A stretch of 55,456 nt of DNA from Tritrichomonas foetus. Its lineage: Eukaryota; Parabasalia; Tritrichomonadida; Tritrichomonadidae. Shown here in pieces: positions 48,121 to 55,456 of this stretch (within the stretch, counting starts at the first letter, position 1; every line of letters begins with the position of its first letter). The notes under the pieces are model-generated. The model was given only the letters and a program-made list of their open reading frames with translations. It did no database searches and had not been told where the DNA came from. A program made the translations under genes and the position numbers. The stretch is taken from the NCBI GenBank assembly GCA_001839685.1, contig MLAK01000792.1:1-55456 (forward strand), given 5' to 3'.

Positions 48121-50100
48121 ATGTCAGAAGGCTTTGTAGCCATTCACAATAAGTTAAACGAACTTCGTAAATTAATTAAAAAGCACTCGCGTGGCCTCCC
48201 TCCAGAATTATTACAGCAAGCCGAACGTGATTTACAAAAATACGATATCGAAGATTTTTCCAACTTACTTTCTGGAACAGAAGAAGATTTTGAATCAGAT
48301 GATGATAAAAACTCGAAATCAAAGCAAAAACAGACCAAAAGAAAATCTAACAGAAATCCGAGAAACGATTTTGATTCCTCTTCAGTAACATCGAATTCAA
48401 CTCGCTCATCATATTCTTCAAGGTCTTCATATTCAAAAAGCTCAAGCCAAAGAGAAAAAGAGAAACAAGAAAAATTCAATAAAGATATTGAAACTCATCG
48501 CAAGAATTTATCCAAAATTATGGCAGAATGTCGAAACTTAGATTCAAGAATCGAATCCGTTTCGCCAAGTCCGAAAAAAGGGAAGTCAAGATTAAGATCA
48601 CAAAATACACCCAATAGCCAAAATAGCAGTCAAAACAGTGAATCATTAAATTCTGGATCACCATCAAATACACCGAAAGCCAAAAGATCGACAAGTAGGT
48701 CAAGTCATTCAAGCCATTCATGTACATCAGATTCTGTCCATTCAACGCCATCAAAGAAAAATACTTCAAAGTCTAAAGAATCAAATAACCCTAGTGATGA
48801 AAATCAGAAAACTTCAACAGAAGTCGATAAAGCATCAACAGAAGCTGAGCATTCTCAAAAATCGGAAAGCTTCTCTCATTCTGGTTCAACAAAAACAGAA
48901 GCATCTAAAGAAAGTTCAAAGAAGCGGATGAAATTTGTTGAAAAAGATGCTCTTCTAGCTAATGAAATTGATGATGAAGAGGAAGAAGAAGAATCAAATG
49001 AATGCGAAAACAAATTCCTTTCCTCGTCTTCAAATTCTCATTCATCAAAATCTGGAAAAGACAAGAAATCATCAAAATTTAATCAAGAACAAAAATCAGA
49101 CTCTCAGCAAGAACAAAAATTAGAACAACAAAAGCACAACCAATCTGTTACATCACCACCACATGTAAAACTCGCTATATCTAGACCAAATAGTTATCCA
49201 AAATCTAGTGATTCTGATAATTTATCAAATAAAGAACATAATACTGATCATTTATCATCATCCTCTACATCATCAAAATTGTCAGATAAAAACTCCTCAA
49301 ATAAGATTAAAACAGAAGAAGAGGAAGACGATATTAGTAATATTTCTTCATCTGATCATTTACATATCGAAGAAGAGAGTCATAAATCTTCTAGTTCAGA
49401 TATCTCAATTGAGGCCATTCATAGTTCATCATCAGATCTTCAAATGAATTTGATCAATGAATCACCAATGAACAGAAAAGTTAAGAGGTCATGTGAGTTT
49501 TTACAACCCATTGTTTCGTCCTCAGAATCAGATAATGCCAAACCAACGAGAAATAAAGAATATCTTTTCCCAACAAATGAAAAATCAGAAGATAAATCAG
49601 AAGATTTACTTGCTTCTTCAAATTCTGAAAGTTCATCAAGTGTTAAAGTGAAAAAGCAGAAGAATCCAGAATTTTTGAATCCTATCTTTTCTTCTGAAGA
49701 CGAAAAATCCAAATCAGAAAATACTGAAGCATCTGAGTCTAACTCAAAGACTGATAAAAGTGTTGAAGATATATTCCAGAAAGTCATTGATGAAACTGGA
49801 ATATATAAACTTTTACAAGTTTCAGATGATTCTACAAGTTCTGATTTTCATTATCAGAATATTAATGATGGTGAAGATGATGTTCCTGCGGAACTATCGA
49901 TTGCATCAAACAATGACAAAGAGGAAGAAGAAGAAGAAGATATTCCTGATAGGCACCTACTTCAATCAACAGACACAATTTCTTCTGACTCTAGTTCTGA
50001 AAAAGATAATAATGAACAATTGAACTCAGAAGATTATGATATTATGAATCAAGCAGAAGAACTATTGTCAACACCAAGAGTTCATTTCCGTCCAAAATAA
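48121..50100 (+). CDS. Serine-rich acidic, largely disordered protein
   Basis: The product is 659 residues from ATG 48121; the open frame starts at 48073 only by a TTG. The first 50 residues (FVAIHNKLNELRKLIKKHSR, then GLPPELLQQAERDLQKY) look helical and may be a docking element. Nearly everything after is Ser/Glu/Asp/Lys-rich, with long Ser runs and acidic clusters, typical of a phosphoprotein. Three short related blocks stand out: SCEFLQPIVSSSESD, KEYLFPTNEKSED and PEFLNPIFSSEDEKS, each pairing an aromatic-Leu-x-Pro core with a casein-kinase-2-like acidic Ser patch. This suggests repeated binding sites. The C-terminus (STPRVHFRPK) is basic. No known domain was recognised; a nuclear or chromatin-linked phosphoprotein is possible. 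Confidence 0.82.
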   Translation: MSEGFVAIHNKLNELRKLIKKHSRGLPPELLQQAERDLQKYDIEDFSNLLSGTEEDFESDDDKNSKSKQKQTKRKSNRNPRNDFDSSSVTSNSTRSSYSSRSSYSKSSSQREKEKQEKFNKDIETHRKNLSKIMAECRNLDSRIESVSPSPKKGKSRLRSQNTPNSQNSSQNSESLNSGSPSNTPKAKRSTSRSSHSSHSCTSDSVHSTPSKKNTSKSKESNNPSDENQKTSTEVDKASTEAEHSQKSESFSHSGSTKTEASKESSKKRMKFVEKDALLANEIDDEEEEEESNECENKFLSSSSNSHSSKSGKDKKSSKFNQEQKSDSQQEQKLEQQKHNQSVTSPPHVKLAISRPNSYPKSSDSDNLSNKEHNTDHLSSSSTSSKLSDKNSSNKIKTEEEEDDISNISSSDHLHIEEESHKSSSSDISIEAIHSSSSDLQMNLINESPMNRKVKRSCEFLQPIVSSSESDNAKPTRNKEYLFPTNEKSEDKSEDLLASSNSESSSSVKVKKQKNPEFLNPIFSSEDEKSKSENTEASESNSKTDKSVEDIFQKVIDETGIYKLLQVSDDSTSSDFHYQNINDGEDDVPAELSIASNNDKEEEEEEDIPDRHLLQSTDTISSDSSSEKDNNEQLNSEDYDIMNQAEELLSTPRVHFRPK

Positions 50101-50278
50101 TTGCATTATTTTTTTCTCCTTTATTTTTTCATAAACGACTTTTATTTCATTTATTTCTCTGTATTCAAATATGGAATATAAAATGATAAACAAAAAAATA
50201 AGTATATCATGAAGATTCCTTTTACTAATCATAACATTTTTAAAACATTATAACCTTGTTCTAAAGATAAGCGCATTT

Positions 50279-50773
50279 TTATTGTTTTCCCCATTTTTTC
50301 CTGTTTTTTCGCTTTTGTCTCTTTTGAACATTTTTCAAATACCGCGGATATTGTTGATATAAATCCCAGAATTGATTTATTTGGTTAGATGTGACAGATT
50401 CTGAAACTATTTTCCTTTTCCTGGTTTTCTCATGATCAGCGGCATTTCCCAATTCAAACTGGTTTTTATCATTTTCTCCAGAAGAAGCCCAAGAAGGGAG
50501 GATTGAAAACGAATTATGGAAATCACTTAATAATTCAGAAGGAAATGATGTCGCAATTGCACTACAATCTTTTGTTGGAAAAGAAAGAATCTTTGAACTG
50601 GAAATCATACTTTGTGCATATGCTGGTGACTCGCTATATATTTCTGGATCAACATAAAAGTCATTCGCAGATGTATTAAAAAAGGGAGATGGCATGAAAT
50701 TTGACATAGTAATATCAAAAGAGATATGAAATAAAAATGAGGTGAAAAGAATAAAAACGATGATTTTGAACAT
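50279..50773 (-). CDS. Small hypothetical protein with basic tail, start uncertain
   Basis: The frame gives 164 residues from ATG 50773 or 142 from the in-frame ATG at 50707. With the first start, the protein opens with a hydrophobic signal-like stretch (MFKIIVFILFTSFLFHIS). With the second it begins MSNFMPSPFF and would be soluble. The end is strongly basic (RQKRKNRKKW), which suits a nuclear protein and sits badly with a secreted one. The middle is Ser/Pro/Asn-rich. No domain was recognised. Convergent with the Ser-rich gene (178 bases between stops). Confidence 0.6.
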   Translation of the reverse strand: MFKIIVFILFTSFLFHISFDITMSNFMPSPFFNTSANDFYVDPEIYSESPAYAQSMISSSKILSFPTKDCSAIATSFPSELLSDFHNSFSILPSWASSGENDKNQFELGNAADHEKTRKRKIVSESVTSNQINQFWDLYQQYPRYLKNVQKRQKRKNRKKWGKQ

Positions 50774-51748
50774 TCAATTATTTCAATAACTATTAGTTCA
50801 GTAGCATAGAATTTTAATTTTTAAATTTTGTCTATATAGTTAACAGTTAATTGTTAACGATATATATTGAGACCATATAAACATTCAAATAAAATTGAGA
50901 AATCATATCATTTCGTCTGTTTTCTTTTTGCTTTTTGATATAACTGTGTGAATCAAGCCAAGTATCAAATATTATTCTTAAAGACAGTTATACTCTTCAT
51001 TTCGAAACCGACGGATGAAAAGTCAATAATATCTGTATTGTCTTTGAAAAGAAATAAGAATAAGGAAGAAGAATCATTTAATTTCTATCTTAAAGAATTC
51101 TTATTTAGCAATCAATAGATAACTTCTATATCTTCACTTCACCTTTATATCATCTCCTAATCTGTGCCAATTTGGATCATATATTGAAATAAAATTCAAC
51201 AACAACATCATCACTCACTCAATGACCACTATGTCCTCTCGTTAGTTTGATAAGAAATTAAATTGTCTAATTTGAATGGCCGAAAATTGGGGAGTTTTGA
51301 ATATGTGCAGTGGTTGGTGAATAAGAATACAAGATATGAAATTAAATTTTCCAAATAATCATATTAAAGAGGATTCAGAATTCGTGATTTATTTCAAAAA
51401 GTTGAAACCATTTCCCCAACTAGTTTTCAAAAAGTTTCACTCATTATACTACATCTCAAGCGAATTCTTATTCTATTATCTGATCAAACAAATCATTCTA
51501 ATCGTTGATTTCCTCTCTAAATGCATTAGCAAATTGTAAACAAAAAATACTCTAGGGAATGATTTAATACATATAAAAACATTCATGAAAAAAAAATCTT
51601 TAATTGTGGAAAAAAATTAGAGATTCTCCACCCAATTGAAAGAATTGATTCAATTACCCATTGAAACTATTTTTTGGTGGATGTCTTTTCAAAAATATTT
51701 AATCTATTTGAATATTTCTGAACATGTGATCAATTGAGAAAAAATACA
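50774..51748. other. Intergenic region between divergent genes, about 1 kb
   Basis: AT-rich, holding the Myb-type cluster near its left end and the hydrolase Inr at its right end. A 67-codon frame (51336-51539) has no domain and is probably chance. No RNA gene was recognised. Confidence 0.5.
50841..50862. promoter_or_regulatory. Myb-type site cluster with a 7-bp inverted repeat
   Basis: TAACAGTTA (50841-50849) fits the general Myb half-site YAAC-N-G, and TAACGATA (50855-50862) is an exact copy of the Myb recognition element known from Trichomonas vaginalis. Together with 50840 they form GTTAACA-GTTAAT-TGTTAAC, an inverted repeat of 7-base arms. It lies about 80 bases before the minus-strand ATG at 50773 and about 900 before the hydrolase gene. 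Confidence 0.45.
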
Positions 51749-51754
51749 TCACTT
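51749..51754 (+). promoter_or_regulatory. Inr-type initiator of the glycoside hydrolase gene
   Basis: TCACTT fits TCA-Y-W-W. The +1 A at 51751 leaves a 19-base leader to the ATG at 51770 and rules out the upstream TTG at 51734 as a start. Its presence shows that the bacterial-type gene now uses a trichomonad core promoter. Confidence 0.6.
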
Positions 51755-51769
51755 GATTTTTACAAGCCA

Positions 51770-53281
51770 ATGAGCAACATCACTATTGAGAAGTGGAAAA
51801 TATTCAACCACGTGTTGGAAGGTCCCTCAGGTGGAAATCCTTTCGTAGATGTAACATTGCATTGTACATTCGATGGACCAAACGAAAGAATCGAAACAGA
51901 AGGCTTTTATAATGGATATGGTCACTATGTCATTCGTGTCATGCCAACAGAAGTTGGTGAGTGGTCCTATGTCACAAAATCAAACAAAGAACAACTCAAC
52001 AATCAACGCGGTACTTTCAAAGTTGTTGAACCAACTGGAAATAACCATGGAAGAGTCCTCCTCAAAAAGGATGTTTTCCCACTTGGTCAAATGACAGACT
52101 ATCATGGTGAAAAAGAATATCATTTCAGTTATGAAGATGGAACACGCTTCTTACCTTTTGGAACAACTTGCTATGCATGGATTCATCAGCCACAGGCTGT
52201 TATTGACCAAACTATCGAATCGTTGAAGAACTCACCATTCAACAAAATCAGAATGTGCATATTCCCAAAATTCTATACATACAATACAATTGATCCAGAG
52301 GAATATGTATTTGAAGGTTCACGTGAAAAGGGATTCGATTTCACCAGATTTAATACACATTTCATGGAAAAACTTGAACACAACATTGAAGTGTTGGACC
52401 AACTTGGAATTCAAGCAGATATTATTATTTTCCATCCCTATGATAACTGGGGATTCTCAAAGATGACACCCGATCAAGACATTTTCTACTTGAAATATAT
52501 TGTTTCCAGATTGGCTCACTACAAGAACATCTGGTGGTCACTTGCTAACGAATTCGATTTACTTCGTAATAAGTCAGTTGAAGACTGGGAAAGGTTTGCT
52601 CGTGTTGTTATCAGATTCGATCCTTACGGACATCTTCGTTCAATCCATAACTGCATCGCTCTTTATGACCATACCAAACCATGGATCACACACGTTTCTA
52701 TTCAAAGAATTGATATTTACAAGACATCTGAAGCAATCACCGAATGGCGTAATCAATATCACAAGCCAATTGTTGTCGATGAATGTGCTTATGAAGGAAA
52801 TATCAACTTTGGATGGGGTAACATCGATGGTAAAGAAATGACAAGAAGATTCTGGGAAGGTGCAATCCGTGGTGGTTACCTTTCACATGGAGAAGTGTAT
52901 GTTGACAAGGAACACATTTGGTGGGCCCACGGTGGAAAACTTTATGGAACCTGCACAGAGAGAATTGGCTTCTTACGGAAAATCTTTGAAGAAGCACCAG
53001 AAGACCTTCAACCATTGAAGCTTACAATGGAAAATCACGAAGCTAACTGGGATGTTCCATGCGCTTATTCTGGAAACAAATTCTTTCTTTACTACTTTGG
53101 ATTCTTCCGTCCATTGTTCAGAACTTACACTCTTCCAAAGGGACACAGGTATCACATTGACATCATAGATACTTGGGATATGACAGTGACAACACTTCCA
53201 ACCGTCTATGAAGGAGACATCAAGATAGAACTTCCTCAAAAGAAGTTCATTGCCATCAGAATGAGAGAAACCACCGAGTAA
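51770..53281 (+). CDS. Bacterial-type glycoside hydrolase (DUF5060, apiosidase-like TIM barrel, DUF5605)
   Basis: The product is 503 residues with no signal peptide, so it is probably cytosolic. The N-terminal part (about 3-75, IEKWKIFNHVLEG, FYNGYGHYVIRVMP, GEWSY) matches DUF5060. The centre is a clan GH-A-like TIM barrel with E261 in WWSLANEFDL as likely acid/base and E338 in VVDECAYEGN as likely nucleophile. The C-terminal beta region fits DUF5605. The motifs FGTTCYAWIHQ, FNKIRMCIFPK and HLRSIHNC are shared with Firmicutes and Bacteroidetes proteins of this type, which implies lateral transfer. It now has an Inr, a TAAA stop and a codon choice rich in C- and G-ending codons (TTC, AAG, AAC), as in highly expressed trichomonad genes. 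The substrate is unknown: an alpha-L-arabinofuranoside, apioside or similar plant/host glycan is possible. A sugar transporter gene follows on the same strand. Confidence 0.9.
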   Translation: MSNITIEKWKIFNHVLEGPSGGNPFVDVTLHCTFDGPNERIETEGFYNGYGHYVIRVMPTEVGEWSYVTKSNKEQLNNQRGTFKVVEPTGNNHGRVLLKKDVFPLGQMTDYHGEKEYHFSYEDGTRFLPFGTTCYAWIHQPQAVIDQTIESLKNSPFNKIRMCIFPKFYTYNTIDPEEYVFEGSREKGFDFTRFNTHFMEKLEHNIEVLDQLGIQADIIIFHPYDNWGFSKMTPDQDIFYLKYIVSRLAHYKNIWWSLANEFDLLRNKSVEDWERFARVVIRFDPYGHLRSIHNCIALYDHTKPWITHVSIQRIDIYKTSEAITEWRNQYHKPIVVDECAYEGNINFGWGNIDGKEMTRRFWEGAIRGGYLSHGEVYVDKEHIWWAHGGKLYGTCTERIGFLRKIFEEAPEDLQPLKLTMENHEANWDVPCAYSGNKFFLYYFGFFRPLFRTYTLPKGHRYHIDIIDTWDMTVTTLPTVYEGDIKIELPQKKFIAIRMRETTE

Positions 53282-54568
53282 AGATAAGCTAGAATAGATG
53301 AAAGTAAAAGTTTAGTCCTGACTTCCTTTTTCTTTATCAGAAAACAAAATTTATTCGAAATCGTTCAGAACGGAGTGAATTGTTCTAAAGGATGAAGAGA
53401 AATTAAAGCAAAAAAACAAAAGTAAAGTCAAAAAAGGAAATCAAGATTAAAATAATAAAAAAATCGACAAAAGGAAAAGAAAAAACAGTTAATAACCCTA
53501 ATATGGAAATAAAGATGGAAAACTGATGGACAAATTGACACAAAAGTCCATTTGAAAAAAAATTTTGGGAAAAATTGTGAAATAGCGAATTCTAGGATTA
53601 AACAGTGTTAGCTGTGATGTCAGGTGAGGAATATGAGAGAGAATAGACAGATAAGCTTTAAAAAATGGCAAATGTCAAAATCAATATTCCGGCTGGGATT
53701 TTAAAAACAAGCGAAAGGATCGAGAAAGAATATCAATTTGGAGTTATTTCTAAGATGGATGAAAAGATTAAATAATAACCGACATCAGTGCTCGAAGGAA
53801 AAACGAAATTGATGATGGAAAGCAATTAAAAATAAAGAGATATTTTAGAAATAAATTAAAATGGGAAGAAACAAACAAAAGAAAAACGAATCTGTGGAAT
53901 TAATTAATACAGCGATAATTTTTCCAAACTTTAAAAGTTGTGTTTCAAAGAAGATAAACTGATTGGAAGATCGATTTTTAGCGAAAGAGTGGAGAAGTAA
54001 AAATGCGATTTCAAACTTTCTCACAGAAACTCCAGCGTTCGATATAGCATTCAAAAAGTCGCAATTAACATTTTCAGAGCCTAATATGAATCTATTTTCA
54101 ATAAAGGAATAATTTTCACAAAAGTTTCTGAATGTGCGTAAAACTTTTTGTTTTTATTGTATTTTTTGTGAGTTATCAAAAAAACTGAAATATTTAGTGA
54201 AGATAACAGTGCGACTTTTTCAATAAAGGTAATTAGTAAGATTTTCTTGAAAAGAAATCACATTTTCAGAAATGATTGATGAAGAATTGAAAATAGTATT
54301 AGATTAATATTCATATATTGTGTGAGATAGAAACAATATGAATTAAATAGGTGAGATATAATTCTATGTGAAATGTAAGAATTGTGAGCATTGAATGTTT
54401 CACAAATTTTGATAGGATTAAATTCTAAAATCGCAAAAAGTTGTGATGTGATGTGATTTTGAATAATTTCAAAGTTTATCACAAAATAAACGAGAACAAA
54501 GGAAAAAAAAAATTGTAGAGTATTCAAAATTCAATTTAAAATTGAGGAGAAAGAAAACGTTTGTATTA
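53282..54568. other. Long intergenic region, purine-rich on the plus strand
   Basis: About 1.3 kb lies between the hydrolase and the sugar transporter. Its first 600 bases are strongly enriched in A and G on the plus strand (many AAAGAAA, GGAAA words), unlike other gaps here. Two short minus-strand frames (53845-54054 and 54258-54527) have no domain. No tRNA-like or repeat structure was recognised. It could hold long untranslated sequence, a non-coding RNA or decayed sequence. Confidence 0.5.
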
Positions 54569-54579
54569 TCATTTCATTT
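54569..54579 (+). promoter_or_regulatory. Paired Inr-type initiators of the transporter gene
   Basis: Two overlapping TCATTT words (54569-54574 and 54574-54579) lie 23-32 bases before the ATG at 54603. Either could set the start of the transcript. Confidence 0.55.
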
Positions 54580-54602
54580 TTATTCTTTTCGTTAAGGAAG
54601 AA

Positions 54603-55456
54603 ATGGGAATTTGCAGCAAGAATTTGCTTGAAGCATTCGTGATTATGCTTGGACCTTTCACATTCGGTGCAATCATTATATATCCTTCACCAGCAGGTCA
54701 ACAGATCAGAACACTTCATGGACTCTCTGATACTGATATCAAATGGAGCTTTTATAACTCAGTTACATCTCTCTTCGCTATTGTTGGTCCATTTTTAACG
54801 AAGTTCTTATTAAGTTGCTTCAAAGGAAAGAGAAAGATGGTTGTTTTCGTTTTGGACGTTTTAGGTACAATCTTCTGGCTTCTTAATCTTTTAACAAAAG
54901 TACACATTTGGGCTGGTATTGTTGTTCGTGCGTTTTTGGGTATTGTTGTTGGCGGTTTCTCATCAATTGGTCCAATGTTTTTGGTTGAAATCGCACCAGA
55001 AGGTACTAGTGGTTTCTTTGGTTCACTCAACCAAATTGGTATTGTTATTGGTCAAATGGTTTTCAGCTTTGTTGGTCCATCACTTAACTATATGGAATTG
55101 AACTATTTTGGTGCAGCAGTTACTCTTTTACAAGCAATCCTCATTTGGTTCATTCGTGAATCACCAGCTTGTGGTCGTGAAGATAATGATGACAAGAAAG
55201 AAGAATCCAAGGAATCATTGTTCCAAAAGCAATATGCCCCAGGTATTATCATTGGTGTTGTTTTAATGCTTTTCCAACAATTCTCAGGTATCAATGGTAT
55301 TTTAACAAACTTAGCTGATATCATGAATAACGCTGGTCTCAAACTTGATGGAAATTATCAAGCAGGTATTTCAACATTATCACAATTCATCTCCGTTTTC
55401 TCAGGTGGTTTAATTATGGATAAAATTGGAAGGAGAGCAGCATATACAGCATCATC
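54603..55456 (+). CDS. Sugar transporter of the major facilitator superfamily (3' end outside window)
   Basis: The frame is open for 284 codons from the ATG and runs off the window. It begins MGICSKNLLEAFVIMLGPFT and has six to eight hydrophobic spans in the visible part. Sugar-porter motifs are present: GIVVGGFSSIGPMFLVEIAP in the fourth-fifth span region, RESP at the start of the central loop, a charged loop (EDNDDKKEESKES), QQFSGINGI in the seventh span (the glucose-transporter QQ-x-SGIN signature), and DKIGRRA after the eighth. It should carry hexose across the plasma or lysosome-like membrane by facilitated diffusion. Codon use is C/G-ending as in the hydrolase gene before it, implying high expression. 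The missing part should hold the last four spans. Confidence 0.92.
   Translation, partial: MGICSKNLLEAFVIMLGPFTFGAIIIYPSPAGQQIRTLHGLSDTDIKWSFYNSVTSLFAIVGPFLTKFLLSCFKGKRKMVVFVLDVLGTIFWLLNLLTKVHIWAGIVVRAFLGIVVGGFSSIGPMFLVEIAPEGTSGFFGSLNQIGIVIGQMVFSFVGPSLNYMELNYFGAAVTLLQAILIWFIRESPACGREDNDDKKEESKESLFQKQYAPGIIIGVVLMLFQQFSGINGILTNLADIMNNAGLKLDGNYQAGISTLSQFISVFSGGLIMDKIGRRAAYTAS

Overview
The window is nuclear DNA of a parabasalid protist (trichomonad). I favour Tritrichomonas over Trichomonas from general composition but cannot separate them by eye. The grounds are AT-rich, intronless, closely packed genes on both strands; a TCA-Y-W-W Inr-type initiator within about 30 bases of seven start codons; TAACGATA Myb-type elements near two starts without a good Inr; several stop codons inside TAAA; and a repertoire dominated by kinases, small-GTPase regulators, multi-pass cyclase-like proteins and repeat-rich surface proteins. 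Protein coding covers about four fifths of the window. The only RNA gene I can support is one tRNA-Pro(AGG).

Layout. 1-1834: no convincing gene. 1843-5914: long-chain acyl-CoA synthetase with a large low-complexity insert, then a GSK3-type kinase. 6965-13031: one giant type I surface protein with four near-identical 1002-bp repeats and 31 hexapeptide repeats; an N at 9063 falsely breaks its frame. 13196-15622 (-): RCC1 propeller, coiled coil and TKL-like kinase in one protein. 15793-24996: Tra1/TRRAP-type giant pseudokinase. 25402-30162: multi-pass membrane protein with PAS and a degenerate class III cyclase domain. 30301-31644 (-): small surface protein with a beta-helix look, divergent from a Rab GTPase (31850-32458). 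32983-33825: two-RRM protein. 34076-36685: LisH-RasGEF. 37416-39839 (-): disordered/coiled-coil protein; 40124-41503 (-): CAMK/AMPK-like kinase. 42603-44843: long coiled-coil protein. 44946-45017 (-): tRNA-Pro. 45242-47920 (-): ERMP1-like M28 membrane protein with lost metal ligands, divergent across a 23-bp minisatellite from a Ser-rich acidic protein (48121-50100). 50279-50773 (-): small basic-tailed protein. 51770-53281: bacterial-type DUF5060/DUF5605 glycoside hydrolase. 54603-end: sugar transporter of the major facilitator superfamily, cut by the window edge.

Themes. There is no operon or defence system here; each gene appears to be separately transcribed. Three proteins keep an enzyme fold with altered catalytic residues (TRRAP-like, cyclase-like, M28-like). 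The surface gene shows recent repeat homogenisation. The hydrolase and sugar transporter at the right end form a plausible carbohydrate-use pair, and the hydrolase looks like an old transfer from bacteria. Several open frames begin at TTG or GTG by default; for those I chose the first in-frame ATG, supported where possible by an Inr.
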